Shown here: piece after piece, positions 26,013 through 35,223 of the stretch
Layout: each line of letters opens with the position of its first letter
How positions within the stretch are numbered: the stretch's first letter is position 1
NCBI RefSeq assembly: GCF_014041935.1
Contig: NZ_CP059491.1
Span: 3,658,001-3,722,000, forward strand
Source of the DNA: Gordonia jinghuaiqii
Lineage (GTDB): Bacteria; Actinomycetota; Actinomycetes; Mycobacteriales; Mycobacteriaceae
Reading direction: 5' to 3'
Length of the DNA: 64,000 nt
Program-made: the position numbers and the translations under genes
The notes under the pieces: generated by a model
Told to the model about the DNA's origin: nothing
The model's database searches: none
Seen by the model: only the letters and a program-made list of their open reading frames with translations

Positions 26013-27295
26013 TCGCAGCTGCCCTCTCCCTCGTGTTCGGCGTCGCCCTCGGTATCGCACTGGGCTGGTGGGCTCACGCCGCACGCAGCGCGGCGGTCGT
26101 GGCCGGCGCCCGCGCCGAGGTGGAGATGCTGCGCGGGAGCCGCGAAGACGTCGCGTCGTCGCTGTCCTGGGCCACCGAGGACGCGGCCCGCAGGCAGTCG
26201 ACGGCGATCGGCAGTCAGGTCCAGCACATCGTCGAACCGTTGCGAGCGAATCTGGCGCAGCTCGCCGAGGAGCTCCGGCGGGTCGAGTCCAACCGGATCG
26301 GCGCCTACGCGGGCCTGTCGGAGCAGGTCCGCGGAATCCAGGCGGCGTCGCTCGCGCTCAACGACCAGACCCGACAGCTGGCCAACGCCCTGCACAGTTC
26401 GCATGTCCGCGGCCGGTGGGGTGAGGTGCAGCTGGAGCGGGTCGTCGAGCTCGCCGGGATGACCAAGCACTGCGACTTCAGCACGCAGGTGTCGGTCAAG
26501 GACCGCGGCCCCAACGGATCGGGCCACAACGGATCAGGCTCCGGCGGGTCGGGCGGTCTCAACGGGTCCGGCACCTCGACGCTCCGCCCCGACCTGGTCG
26601 TGCACCTCGCGGGCGGGCGGGACATCGTCGTCGACGCCAAGGTCCCCCTCGACGCCTATCTCCGGGCCGCCGAGGCGACGGACCCCGCGACCCGGGACCG
26701 GCTCATCGGCGAGCACGCACGTGCGCTCCGGAGCCACATCGCTCGACTGTCGGCCAAGGCGTACTGGACGGCGTTCGACAACACCCCGGAGATGGTGGTG
26801 CTGTTCCTGCCCGGTGACGTCGTCCTCGAAGCCGCCGCCCGTACCGACCCCGACCTGCTGGAATACGGGTTCGCCCGCAACGTCGTCATCGCAACCCCGA
26901 CGACGCTCATCGCCCTGCTGCGAACGGTCGCACTCGGGTGGCGCCACGACGCGATGGCCCGCGACGCCGCTGTCATCCACGACCTCGGACTTCAGCTCCA
27001 CCAGCGACTCGCCGGTGTCCTCGGCCACCTCGGGACGCTCGGCACGTCGTTGCAGCGCACGGTGGACGCCTACAACTCGACGATCGGGTCGGTGGAAAGT
27101 CGCCTGGGTGTCACCGCGCGGCGTCTGGCCGAGCTCGACGCCCTGGGAGACGTGGCCGACCCCCCGGAACCGCCGGTGATCCACGACACCTGCCGATCCG
27201 CGGGAACGTTCGCCGCACCTGCGGCGACGACCGCGCCGGAACCCGCGCCACGGCCCGCCGGTGGAACGATTTCCGTCGATGAACCGGTACCGTGA
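26009..27295 (+). CDS. rmuC: DNA recombination protein RmuC
   Basis: The 428-residue protein has an N-terminal membrane helix (IAAALSLVFGVALGIALGWWA) and a coiled-coil region to about 130. The RmuC nuclease-like core follows: HVRGRWGEVQLERVVELAGMTKHCDF, RPDLVVHLAGGRDIVVDAKVPLDAY, AYWTAFDNTPEMVVLFLPG and NVVIATPTTLIALLRTVALGWR. A Gly/Ser/Asn linker near 170-192 is inserted. RmuC limits DNA inversions at short inverted repeats. The start overlaps the ogt stop, and the stop lies within the next gene's 5' end. Confidence 0.95.
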   Translation: MIAAALSLVFGVALGIALGWWAHAARSAAVVAGARAEVEMLRGSREDVASSLSWATEDAARRQSTAIGSQVQHIVEPLRANLAQLAEELRRVESNRIGAYAGLSEQVRGIQAASLALNDQTRQLANALHSSHVRGRWGEVQLERVVELAGMTKHCDFSTQVSVKDRGPNGSGHNGSGSGGSGGLNGSGTSTLRPDLVVHLAGGRDIVVDAKVPLDAYLRAAEATDPATRDRLIGEHARALRSHIARLSAKAYWTAFDNTPEMVVLFLPGDVVLEAAARTDPDLLEYGFARNVVIATPTTLIALLRTVALGWRHDAMARDAAVIHDLGLQLHQRLAGVLGHLGTLGTSLQRTVDAYNSTIGSVESRLGVTARRLAELDALGDVADPPEPPVIHDTCRSAGTFAAPAATTAPEPAPRPAGGTISVDEPVP

Positions 27296-28157
27296 CCATG
27301 TGCCTTCCCCGCAACGTCTACAGACCGCGGTACCACCGGACCAGCAGTCCGTGTTGCCCGCGGTCCGCGGTGTGCCGTGGTGGGGTGCCGTTCTCCTGGC
27401 AACCGGGATCACGGCCCTCGGCGCGGCGATCGACGCCGGCAGCAACGACTCACTCGGCTCGATCTACAAGTTCTGCTACCTCGTCGGCTGTGTGATCGCC
27501 GCGTTGGCCGTCCGCCGACGTGCGCTGTTCACCGCCGCCGCGCAGCCGCCGCTCATCGCCTTCTTCGTCAGCATCGTCACCCTGTACGGCCTCAACTCCG
27601 AGCAGGCGTCGACGGGATTGAAGAGCCTGATCTTCAGCGTCTTGCTGCCGGTGGCCGCGGACTTCCCCTGGATGGCCACGACCTTCGTCGTGACGCTGGC
27701 ACTGGTGGTCGCGCGGTGGTTCCTGACCCGCGACACCTCTGGCAGCGGCCCCGCCAAGGCCGGTGCCGCCAAGAGCAGGACCCCCGACCCCGAGAGCAGC
27801 ACCCCCAAGCGCGGCACCCCGAAGAGCAGGACCGCCGACACCCGGTCCGCCAAGGCCGGTGAGGCCGCCACCGACCGAGCCCGATCGGCCACCCCGAAGC
27901 CGCCGGCCGCCACACCCCGCTCGCCGAAGCCGCGCACGACCAGCACGACCAGCACCGCCGAGCGGCCGCCTGCGCCCGCACAGCCCTCGGCCGGGCACCG
28001 CGTACCCACCGGACAACGTCGGCCCGTGGCCGACCTGGGCGCGCCGGATCTCACACCGTCCGACCTGTCCCCCGCCGATCTCGGGCCGACTGATTTCCCG
28101 GCCTACGAGTCCGCGAACGACACCCCGTCGGCCGGCACCGCAGATTCTCGCTCCTGA
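27279..28157 (+). CDS. DUF6542-type membrane protein with long Ser/Thr/Pro/Lys tail
   Basis: The 292-residue protein has three to four membrane helices in residues 25-150 (PWWGAVLLATGITALGAAIDAG, FCYLVGCVIAALAVRRRALF, PPLIAFFVSIVTLYGL, TTFVVTLALVVARWF). A low-complexity cytoplasmic tail follows, of Ala/Lys/Thr/Pro repeats and then acidic DL-S/T-P units (LTPSDLSPADLGPTDFP). Function is unknown. It overlaps rmuC by 17 bases. The ATG at 27279 is likely, but a GTG at 27300 is possible. Confidence 0.72.
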   Translation: MNRYRDHVPSPQRLQTAVPPDQQSVLPAVRGVPWWGAVLLATGITALGAAIDAGSNDSLGSIYKFCYLVGCVIAALAVRRRALFTAAAQPPLIAFFVSIVTLYGLNSEQASTGLKSLIFSVLLPVAADFPWMATTFVVTLALVVARWFLTRDTSGSGPAKAGAAKSRTPDPESSTPKRGTPKSRTADTRSAKAGEAATDRARSATPKPPAATPRSPKPRTTSTTSTAERPPAPAQPSAGHRVPTGQRRPVADLGAPDLTPSDLSPADLGPTDFPAYESANDTPSAGTADSRS

Positions 28158-28170
28158 GGCGTTCCGGCCG

Positions 28171-28770
28171 TCAGATGGACCGGTTCACGCCGGCGAATTC
28201 GAGTTCCAGCCAGCGACCCAGCCGGCGAGCGGCGGCGTCGACGAGGTCGGGCCAATCCATCGCGCCTTCGTCGGCGTTGTCGGTGACGGCCTTGACCAAT
28301 CGGCACGGAACGTCGAACTGGGCACTGACATGTGCCACTGCGCAGCCCTCCATGTCGACGAGGTCGGCGTGCCGGGCGAGCTCCTCGCGTCGTACCGGGT
28401 CGGCGACGAATGTGTCGCCTGAAGCCAGTACGGTGCCGTCGCCGTCGGGCAATTCCCAGCGGTCGGTCATCTCGTAGCCCATGGCACGCAGTTCGGCGCT
28501 GCTGATGTCGTGTTCCAGGACGGCCGACGGCAGGAACACACCGAGGGCGTCGTTGCTCGTGACGCCGTCGCGCAGTGCGCCGGCGGTGCCGATGTTGATG
28601 ACCTGACGCACCGGCGCGCCCGAGGCGAGTTCGCGGCTCAGCGCCATCGTGGCGCGCACCTTGCCGATGCCGGTGACCAGCAGGCGGGAACCTGACGGCA
28701 CATGGCGGGCCTCGGCCCGCGTCGCCGAGACGATCAGCACACTGTCCTGGGGTACACCGTTGCGAGACAC
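28171..28770 (-). CDS. Nucleoside phosphorylase-fold nucleosidase (MTA/SAH nucleosidase-like)
   Basis: The 199-residue protein has the PNP/UDP superfamily fold: LLVTGIGKVRATMALSREL, INIGTAGALRDG, the ribose-binding DMEGCAVAHV motif (Met-Glu pair) and the catalytic Asp in KAVTDNADEGAMDW. It is shorter than typical MTA/SAH nucleosidase and related to the Rv-type nucleosidases of mycobacteria. Likely substrates are adenosine-type thio- or 5'-modified nucleosides. It is convergent with the DUF6542 gene and ends 13 bases from it. Confidence 0.82.
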   Translation of the reverse strand: MSRNGVPQDSVLIVSATRAEARHVPSGSRLLVTGIGKVRATMALSRELASGAPVRQVINIGTAGALRDGVTSNDALGVFLPSAVLEHDISSAELRAMGYEMTDRWELPDGDGTVLASGDTFVADPVRREELARHADLVDMEGCAVAHVSAQFDVPCRLVKAVTDNADEGAMDWPDLVDAAARRLGRWLELEFAGVNRSI

Positions 28771-28789
28771 CGGTCGATTATCGCCCGCG

Positions 28790-29587
28790 TCACCCGCGGG
28801 CGAGCGCCGAGGACTCCCGTGCAGCGCGACCCAGCGAGGCGCCGTAGCCGGGGCCGTGCCCCGCGGCGTGTACGGCGAGCGGGTGCAGCTGGTGCACGGC
28901 GACCCTGTCCTGCCATCCGGCCACCAGCGGATGCTCGTCGGCGTATGCGCCGAGGATCTCGTCGAGCAGTGGGCAACCGAACAGCGCGAGCATGGCGAGA
29001 TCTGTTTCGCGGTGCCCGCCGTGCGCGGCGGGGTCGATCATCACGACCCCGCGCGAGGTCCACATCACGTTGCCGTTCCACAGGTCCCCGTGAATGCGTG
29101 ACGGGGGTTCGCCGTCGTCGAAGACGCCGTCGGCGATCAGCTCACAGGCCTCGCGTACCGCGTCCTCGTCCGCCGCGGTGAGGTTTCCCGCGTCGCGCGC
29201 GGGCCGCAGGTAGGGTTCGACGCGTTCGCGTGCGTAGAACCGGCCCCATGAGTCGTATTCGACGGAGCTGAGTTCCCGGCGCCCGATGAACAACTGCCCA
29301 GCAAACGGTCGGCCATCGGAATCGTACGGCGGAGAACCGAAGTGGGGCACGGCGGCGTCGTGCATGCGCGCCAGGGCGACGCCGAATGTGCGTGCCGCCT
29401 CGCGGGTCGGGCGTGCGGAGTCGAGTTGTTCGAGTTCGATGGCCTCCTCGCCGACCGAGATCACCCTGACCACGGGCGCACCGGCGTCGGCGAGCCACCG
29501 TAGTCCGGCTGCTTCGGCCGCGAAGAAATCCGGATGTCCGCCGGCGGGTCCGCTGCCGCGCAGGGTCTTCCGGAAAACGGGTGTCAC
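28790..29587 (-). CDS. Fructosamine kinase/aminoglycoside phosphotransferase-family kinase
   Basis: The 265-residue protein kinase-like fold of the fructosamine-3-kinase family begins VTPVFRKTLRGSGPAGGHPDFFAAEAAGLRWL. It carries the catalytic loop RIHGDLWNGNVMW and metal motif VVMIDPAAHGGHRETDLAMLALFG, both diagnostic. Such kinases phosphorylate ketoamines on glycated proteins so that they decompose. The GTG at 29587 overlaps the SDR stop (GTGA), setting the start and coupling the two genes. Confidence 0.9.
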   Translation of the reverse strand: MTPVFRKTLRGSGPAGGHPDFFAAEAAGLRWLADAGAPVVRVISVGEEAIELEQLDSARPTREAARTFGVALARMHDAAVPHFGSPPYDSDGRPFAGQLFIGRRELSSVEYDSWGRFYARERVEPYLRPARDAGNLTAADEDAVREACELIADGVFDDGEPPSRIHGDLWNGNVMWTSRGVVMIDPAAHGGHRETDLAMLALFGCPLLDEILGAYADEHPLVAGWQDRVAVHQLHPLAVHAAGHGPGYGASLGRAARESSALARG

Positions 29588-30507
29588 CGGGTGGAGTGTT
29601 CGTCGGCCGCCCGCGCCTCGAGGCTCTTCGCGCTGATCCGTGCGAGCTTGTCGAATCGGTCGTTGGCCACACGCATGACGATCTCGTAGGGCAGCGCGAA
29701 CTTGCGGGCCCACCAGTATCCGAAGCGGATGTCGAACGAGGTGTACACCATGAAACGGTTCTTGCGAATTCCTTTGAGTATTGCCGCCGCCGCGGTCTCC
29801 GGCGACACCGCCACTTTGTGAAATCCGTTGATGGCAGCCTTGACCCGCGGATTGTCGCGGTCGATCCCGACGATTTCCACCGAGTCCACCAGCGGGGTGT
29901 CCACCCCGCCCGGACACACCAGAGACACGCCTATCCCGTGGCGGCGCAGGTCGAAACGGAGCACCTCGGAGACGCCGCGGATGCCGAACTTGCTGGCACT
30001 GTAGGCGGCGTGCCACGGCATCGCCAGCAACCCCGCAGCCGATGACACATTGACGAGGTGACCTCCCGATCCACGTCGAATCATCTGCGGGACAAAGGAT
30101 TCGATGATGTGAATCGGGCCCATCAGGTTGACGTCGACGAGCTTGCGCCAGTGCCGGTGCTCGAGGTTCTCCACGGTTCCCCATGCCGAGATGCCCGCGA
30201 TGTTCATGACCACGTCCATCACACCCACCTCGGCGTCCACCTGACGTGCGAAGCCGGCGACCCAGTCGTAGTCGGAGACGTCGCCGGCAACGTGGTACAG
30301 CACCGCCCCGTCGGCGCGGGTGATCGCGGCGACGACCTCGTCGAGCTGGTCGGCATGCAGGTCGGTGAGCACGAGCTCGGCGCCCTGCGCGGCCGCGGCC
30401 TGCGCCGTGGCCCTGCCGATCCCGCTCGCGGCTCCGGTGATCAACACCTTGCGGCCCCGCAGCGACGGTACCGGGGTGTCCATGTACAACAGCTCTTTCA
30501 CGCCCAT
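29584..30507 (-). CDS. Short-chain dehydrogenase/reductase (SDR)
   Basis: The 307-residue classical SDR has the cofactor loop TGAASGIGRA, NIAG at the end of beta-4, the catalytic Ser in VNVSSAAGLLA, and Tyr-x3-Lys in YSASKFGI. Asp after the second strand (LVLTDLHA) suggests NAD(H) preference. The C-terminal extension (RFGYWWARKFALPYEIVMRVANDRF) resembles the acyl- or steroid-modifying SDRs of mycobacteria. The substrate is unknown. It is first in a two-gene operon with the fructosamine-kinase-like gene. Confidence 0.9.
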   Translation of the reverse strand: MGVKELLYMDTPVPSLRGRKVLITGAASGIGRATAQAAAAQGAELVLTDLHADQLDEVVAAITRADGAVLYHVAGDVSDYDWVAGFARQVDAEVGVMDVVMNIAGISAWGTVENLEHRHWRKLVDVNLMGPIHIIESFVPQMIRRGSGGHLVNVSSAAGLLAMPWHAAYSASKFGIRGVSEVLRFDLRRHGIGVSLVCPGGVDTPLVDSVEIVGIDRDNPRVKAAINGFHKVAVSPETAAAAILKGIRKNRFMVYTSFDIRFGYWWARKFALPYEIVMRVANDRFDKLARISAKSLEARAADEHSTR

Positions 30508-30568
30508 GACGCGAGGTTAGCCGTCTCGCGCGGTCCGCCTGCGCCGATCGACGGATCGGCAGGTCAGG

Positions 30569-31636
30569 TCAGCCGACCGGCAGCTTCCCGTCGAACAGCC
30601 CGTACACGATCGTCAGCATCGCCTTGAGAACCTGCGCCGACACGTCCTGGCCCTGGGTCATCAACAGCGCGACGATGGCCTCCGGATCCTCGGTGGCGGC
30701 GAGCTGTTCGATGAACGGGATGACCGCCGACAGTCCGCTGGCGTCGTCCGCCTGCGGCGTCGTCGGTGCCGGGGCGACGCCGGCTGCGGAGTTGCCGTTG
30801 ACGTAACGCAGGATGCCGTCGGTGATGGCCATCGCGTACTTGACCTGACCGTCGCGCCCGGCCAGCGCCTTGGCCTCGGCCGGATTCGACAGGTTGCCCA
30901 TCTCGATGAACACCGCCGGCACCTTGGTGAGGTTCACCGCGGCGATGTCGGAGCGGGTCTGGATGCCGTTCTGGACCCCGGCGTAGTTGGCCGAGGGAAA
31001 TCCCGCCTTGAGGAAGGCGTCGCGCATCGCCGTCGACGCCTTGCGACCCTCCCCCGACTGCACCCGGTTGACCGTGGGGTCCGGGATCGGCAGCGACGGC
31101 ACGATCATGTGGAAGCCCTTCTTGGACCCGTCCGTACCGGTGGACGTCGAGTCGGCGTGCAGGCTGACCGCCACCGCGGCCCCCGAGCGGCCGGCCGCCG
31201 CGGCGCGTTCGTCGACGCAACCGCCCCAGCCGGTGTCGTCGGGGCGGCTGAGGACCACGCGCGCACCCTGGCTCTCCAGCCCGGCCTTCACCAGCTCGGT
31301 GATCTGCCAGTTGACGGTGTGCTCCTTGGCGCCGTTGACGCCGGTCGCACCACTGGTCTGGCAGTCCTTCTTGCCGCCGCGGCCGTCGGGGACCTGCGCT
31401 CGCAGGTTGTGACCGGCCGCGCTCGCCTGATGACCGGGGTCGAGGAAGATCGTCTTCCCGGCCAGCGCGGTTCCGCGTGCGGGTTCCGCCGAGGCGGGCG
31501 CCACCACCAGGTTCGACGCGACCACCGTCGACGCCGCGGCCACGACGGCGACGGCGATCGCCGTCATCCGCTTTCTCATTCCGTTTTGAAACATCGGCGT
31601 ATCGAGGCGACGCTTCCGCACCGGAGTACTCGTCAC
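30569..31636 (-). CDS. N-acetylmuramoyl-L-alanine amidase, Rv3717-like (amidase_3)
   Basis: The 355-residue exported zinc amidase has a basic N-terminus, signal peptide (MTAIAVAVVAAASTVVASN, cleaved near ASA-EP) and amidase_3 core with zinc ligands in FLDPGHQAS and VSLHADS and the catalytic Glu in FIEMGNLSNP. It lacks a cell-wall binding repeat, like mycobacterial Rv3717. The C-terminal about 70 residues (LSAVIPFIEQLAATEDPEAIVALL) are an added helical segment. The GTG at 31636 is preceded by GGAGG; an internal ATG at 31594 is the alternative. Confidence 0.88.
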   Translation of the reverse strand: MTSTPVRKRRLDTPMFQNGMRKRMTAIAVAVVAAASTVVASNLVVAPASAEPARGTALAGKTIFLDPGHQASAAGHNLRAQVPDGRGGKKDCQTSGATGVNGAKEHTVNWQITELVKAGLESQGARVVLSRPDDTGWGGCVDERAAAAGRSGAAVAVSLHADSTSTGTDGSKKGFHMIVPSLPIPDPTVNRVQSGEGRKASTAMRDAFLKAGFPSANYAGVQNGIQTRSDIAAVNLTKVPAVFIEMGNLSNPAEAKALAGRDGQVKYAMAITDGILRYVNGNSAAGVAPAPTTPQADDASGLSAVIPFIEQLAATEDPEAIVALLMTQGQDVSAQVLKAMLTIVYGLFDGKLPVG

Positions 31637-31799
31637 TCGCCTCACTCCCTCCCGTTGAGCACCACTGGCCACACTTGTCACAGGCTTAACAGTGAAGCAG
31701 CCGTGCGGTGGTTTGCGAAATGCGCGACCAGGGCCGATGGGATTTCGTTAGGGAGATGTGACTTCCGGACCGGCGTGTGTGCGTGACACGCCCGCCCCC

Positions 31800-32864
31800 T
31801 CACGCCTGCAGGTGACGCAGCACACCGAGGATGCCGTTGGGGTCCGCCTCGTCGCCGGGTTGTGCGACCGCGGCATCGAGTTCGGCGCGTACGGCCGCGG
31901 CATCGAGTCCACGGCCGATCGCCACCAACTCGGTCGACGGCCGGTCGTCGCCCCATCCCTCACGCTGTACACGGACAAAGCCGCCGACGCCGTGCACGAC
32001 GAATCTGTGCCGGTGTTTCGGCACGTCGAAATGCACGATGCCCTTGATCCGGAAGCATCCGCTCGGCGGCCGTTCGAGAAACCTGGCCAGCCGGCGCGGG
32101 TTCATCGGGTCATCGCTGGAAAAGGACACCGACTCGTACTCCGCGTGCAGATGCGCGTGCCGGCGGTCTTCGGTCTCCTCGAGCAAGAGCTCGTCGAGGG
32201 CCAGTTGACCGTCGGGCCGGGTCTCCGCGACCTCGGCCACATCGAACAACATCACCGGATCGATCGCCGCCTCCCGCGTCGCCACTCGCGCGCCGGTCGG
32301 ATTCAGTTGCGCAACAAGACTTTCGACGCGGCGCATCGCCTCCGCCGAGATCAGGTCGGCCTTGTTGACGAGGATGAGATCGGCGATCGCGATGTGCGCG
32401 TCGATCTCGGGATGAGCACGGCGCACGTCGTCGATGTGCGCCGCGTCGACGACGTAGACCAGTCCGCCGTAGCGCAACCGTGGGTCCGGCACCGCGGTGA
32501 CCATCCGGATGAGCGACTTGGGTTCGGCGATCCCGCTGGCCTCGATGACGATCGCATCGATCCGCGCACCGGGGCGGGCCAGCGAGGTCAACGCGTCGGC
32601 GAGCCCGTCGGCGTCGACGGTGCAGCACATACAGCCGTTGCTGAGGCTGACCGCACCGTCGGCCTGTGCCGACACCAGCAAGGCGTCGATGTTGACCGAC
32701 CCGAAGTCGTTGACCAGCACACCCAGGCGGGTGCCGGTCGTGCCCGCCGCGCGCAGGAGGTGGTTGAGCAGCGTGGTCTTGCCCGAGCCGAGGTAGCCGG
32801 CGACCACGATCACCGGAACCGGGGCACGACGCCGCGCCGGCCGGTGCGTGTTCAGTCCAGGCAT
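31800..32864 (-). CDS. CobW/YjiA-type G3E GTPase (metal chaperone)
   Basis: The 354-residue metal-trafficking GTPase has the P-loop [15 protein letters not shown] and the metal-binding SNGCMCCTV (CxCC). IEASGIAEP serves as a switch region and NKADLI as the base-recognition motif. The C-terminal CobW_C domain ends near LVAIGRGLD. Zn, Co or another metal and the client protein are not decided by sequence. Its ATG overlaps the trhO end by 13 bases, so the two are co-transcribed. No Zur box was looked for beyond the immediate upstream coding region. Confidence 0.92.
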   Translation of the reverse strand: MPGLNTHRPARRRAPVPVIVVAGYLGSGKTTLLNHLLRAAGTTGTRLGVLVNDFGSVNIDALLVSAQADGAVSLSNGCMCCTVDADGLADALTSLARPGARIDAIVIEASGIAEPKSLIRMVTAVPDPRLRYGGLVYVVDAAHIDDVRRAHPEIDAHIAIADLILVNKADLISAEAMRRVESLVAQLNPTGARVATREAAIDPVMLFDVAEVAETRPDGQLALDELLLEETEDRRHAHLHAEYESVSFSSDDPMNPRRLARFLERPPSGCFRIKGIVHFDVPKHRHRFVVHGVGGFVRVQREGWGDDRPSTELVAIGRGLDAAAVRAELDAAVAQPGDEADPNGILGVLRHLQA

Positions 32865-33697
32865 GCCGCGCAGATCACCGCGAGCTCGCGGCCGTCTCGA
32901 TCGGGATGGTTCGCGACGTTGCTCGTCGGGGCGCCGCACTCGACGCACCGGCCGAGCACCTCGGCATGATCGGAGAACTCCGTGCTCATCCGGTTGTCGA
33001 AGACATACAGCGAGCCCTTCCACAGTCCGTCGTCACCGTACTGCTCGCCGTAGCGGACGATGCCGCCGTCGAGCTGATAGACCTCGGTGAACCCGCGGTG
33101 CTTCATCAACGTGCTCAGCACCTCGCACCGGACCCCACCGGTGCAGTAGGTGACCACCGGACGGTTCTTCAGATGGTCGAAGGCCCCGCTCTCGATCAGA
33201 GGCACGAAGTCGCGCGTCGTCTGCGCCTTGGTGGTGACCGCCCCGGCGAAGTGCCCGACCTCGGCCTCGATCTCGTTGCGACCGTCGAAGAAGACCACGT
33301 CATCGCCGCGCTGATCGACCAGCTCATGTACCTGCTCGGGGGTGAGTCGGGTCCCTGTCCCGATCACGCCGTTCTCGTCGACGTCGATCTCGTCGGGAAC
33401 CCCGAAGGTGACGATCTCCGGGCGCACCCGAACACTCAGACGCGGGAAGTCCTCTCCGGTGCCCTCCGACCATTTGATGTCCGCGTCGGCGAACCCGGGG
33501 TACGCGCGCGTCGTCCTGACGTAGCGTTTGACCGCGGAGATGTCACCGCCGACGGTGCTGTTGATCCCATGGCGTGACACGATGATCCTGCCCCGCAGCC
33601 CGAGCGACTCGCATACCGCCAGTTGCCACAACCGGATGGCCTCGGGATCGGGCAGCGGAACGAAGACGTAGAACAGAACGATCTTGGGGGTCGACAC
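32852..33697 (-). CDS. trhO: tRNA uridine(34) hydroxylase TrhO (rhodanese family)
   Basis: The 281-residue enzyme makes 5-hydroxyuridine at tRNA position 34. It has an N-terminal ferredoxin-like domain ([20 protein letters not shown], then [16 protein letters not shown]) and a rhodanese domain with active-site Cys185 in [12 protein letters not shown]. The C-terminal Cys pairs ([10 protein letters not shown] and VICAACLD) could bind zinc. I chose the GTG at 33697 as it gives the family N-terminus; a same-frame upstream extension exists but is low complexity. It is followed by the CobW-like gene. Confidence 0.94.
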   Translation of the reverse strand: MSTPKIVLFYVFVPLPDPEAIRLWQLAVCESLGLRGRIIVSRHGINSTVGGDISAVKRYVRTTRAYPGFADADIKWSEGTGEDFPRLSVRVRPEIVTFGVPDEIDVDENGVIGTGTRLTPEQVHELVDQRGDDVVFFDGRNEIEAEVGHFAGAVTTKAQTTRDFVPLIESGAFDHLKNRPVVTYCTGGVRCEVLSTLMKHRGFTEVYQLDGGIVRYGEQYGDDGLWKGSLYVFDNRMSTEFSDHAEVLGRCVECGAPTSNVANHPDRDGRELAVICAACLD

Positions 33698-34601
33698 AGT
33701 GCAAGGGTACGGAAATCGTCCACCGCGCCCGCAATGCCCGCCCCGACGCCGACCGCCCCATTTCGGTCGCGTGATCTGTGCAACTATCGCAATCGTCGCG
33801 GCGTCGGTGTCGATCACGGTCGCCGGATGCTCATTGCCCACCGACACCCAACCGTCACGAATCGTCATTCCACCGACCGACGAGTTGTCGACGGTGACCG
33901 AGATCGAGTCGGCGTCGACGCCTTCGACAAGCGGCACGGACACGGCACAGAATTTGCCCGACTGGACGATCGGACGGGTTGTGGCGCTCGCCCCGCGGGT
34001 GGACAATTCTCGTTTCCATCAGGGCTCGGTGACCCCTGATTCACCGTTGCAGGACTCCTCGGGTTTCCATTTCTCCATACCGGACGGCACGGTCAATTGC
34101 TCGACCGGAACCAACGGCTCCGCCACGCTGGCGTGCCGTATCGATGACGACGACGACCCGGACACCTCCCCGTCGCGGAGCGCATCGTCGCGCGCTTCGG
34201 CCGCCTGCGACTGGGCAGGCGATTTCGCGACCCTGAGTTCAGAAGGTCCGCAACGCGGTGCGTGTGCCAATCGCTATCCGGTTCTGTATCGCAGTTCGAT
34301 AGTCGACTTCGGTCACACGATTTCCATTTCACGATTCTCATGCCTCGTTGAGACCGTCGGGTTGTTTTGTCTCGAATCGCGATCCAAGGCCGGCTTCTCG
34401 GTCGCATCTGGTCGATACCGGACGATCTATGCCGCCGATCGCGCACCCGAATCCTTGGTGAGTCTGACGCCCGAAGAATCGGACGAAACGTCCGAGATCT
34501 CATCCTCCGTGACGCCCACCACTCGGACAAGCCGGACGTCGAGCCGCCCCACGAGCCCTCGAAATCCGACATCGAACAGCAGCACGGCCCCCACCCGATA
34601 A
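33684..34601 (+). CDS. Putative lipoprotein of unknown function, lower-GC
   Basis: The frame encodes a lipobox VAGC after a hydrophobic run ([17 protein letters not shown]). The mature domain has paired cysteines ([44 protein letters not shown]) and the C-terminus is Ser/Thr/Arg/Pro-rich. No family recognised. Base composition falls below neighbours, notably after 34270. The start is uncertain: TTG at 33684 gives 305 residues, but GTG at 33771 gives a better-sized signal peptide. It is divergent from trhO. Confidence 0.6.
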   Translation: MGVDTVQGYGNRPPRPQCPPRRRPPHFGRVICATIAIVAASVSITVAGCSLPTDTQPSRIVIPPTDELSTVTEIESASTPSTSGTDTAQNLPDWTIGRVVALAPRVDNSRFHQGSVTPDSPLQDSSGFHFSIPDGTVNCSTGTNGSATLACRIDDDDDPDTSPSRSASSRASAACDWAGDFATLSSEGPQRGACANRYPVLYRSSIVDFGHTISISRFSCLVETVGLFCLESRSKAGFSVASGRYRTIYAADRAPESLVSLTPEESDETSEISSSVTPTTRTSRTSSRPTSPRNPTSNSSTAPTR

Positions 34602-34791
34602 CAATCTCGTGCGTTCCGACTTCCCTAACGCATTGTTTTACTTTATGGTCTAGGCGGGGGTTCTCAGCAGGTACTCATGATTCGGGTCTAAGCTGTGCAC
34701 CGAAGAATAGATCAAAACGGGGTGGAGAAGGTTAATGAACCTTGCACGGCCGTCTTGGTCGGATGACACAATTCGAGGGGACAAGTAATTC

Positions 34792-35133
34792 ATGGCGAAA
34801 AAGGAAATTGTTCAGGTCATCGACGATCTCGACGGCAAGGTGCTCGATCAGTACGAGACCGTCCGTTGGTCGCTGGACGGAAAGAACTACGAGTTCGATA
34901 CTTCGTCGAAACACGCGCAGCAATTCCGCGACTCGCTCTCGAAGTACGTCGACATCTCCCGCCAGACCGGCCGTGTCACCAAGCGTGCAGCCGCGACAGC
35001 GACCGCATCAGGCGGTCGCAACAAGGAGACCACCAAGGCCATCCGCGAGTGGGCCATCAAGGAGGGTTACGAGCTGAGCGATCGCGGCCGTATCCCGCAG
35101 AGCATCATCGAGGCCTTCGAAGCCGCTCACTGA
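34792..35133 (+). CDS. lsr2: Nucleoid-associated xenogeneic silencer Lsr2
   Basis: The 113-residue DNA-bridging protein silences AT-rich, often foreign DNA. The N-terminal dimerisation domain reads AKKEIVQVIDDLDGKVLDQYETVRWSLDGK in pieces, and the C-terminal DNA-binding domain carries the minor-groove hook Arg-Gly-Arg at 98-100 (SDRGRIPQSIIEAFEAAH). The length is as in Mycobacterium. GAGGGGAC lies about 10 bases before the ATG. The upstream 190 bases are AT-rich, including TTGTTTTACTTTATGG, a possible promoter and possible self-binding region. Confidence 0.98.
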   Translation: MAKKEIVQVIDDLDGKVLDQYETVRWSLDGKNYEFDTSSKHAQQFRDSLSKYVDISRQTGRVTKRAAATATASGGRNKETTKAIREWAIKEGYELSDRGRIPQSIIEAFEAAH

Positions 35134-35167
35134 CGGCTCGTCCGACCCAACCATCGAGCTCAGACCC

Positions 35168-35200
35168 ACCGCCCGGCCGCAGATCATCGCGCCGGGCGGT
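35168..35200 (+). terminator. Hairpin after lsr2
   Basis: ACCGCCCGGC (35168-35177) and its exact complement GCCGGGCGGT (35191-35200) enclose a 13-base loop, 35 bases after the lsr2 stop. No U-tract follows, and the PHP gene starts 24 bases later, so it may be only a partial terminator. Confidence 0.5.
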
Positions 35201-35223
35201 CGGTGTCTGCCGGAGACGTCACC

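Noticed and set aside
31637..31799. Possible regulatory RNA or small gene between the amidase and CobW genes
   Set aside because: No stable stem, ORF or conserved motif could be recognised by eye.
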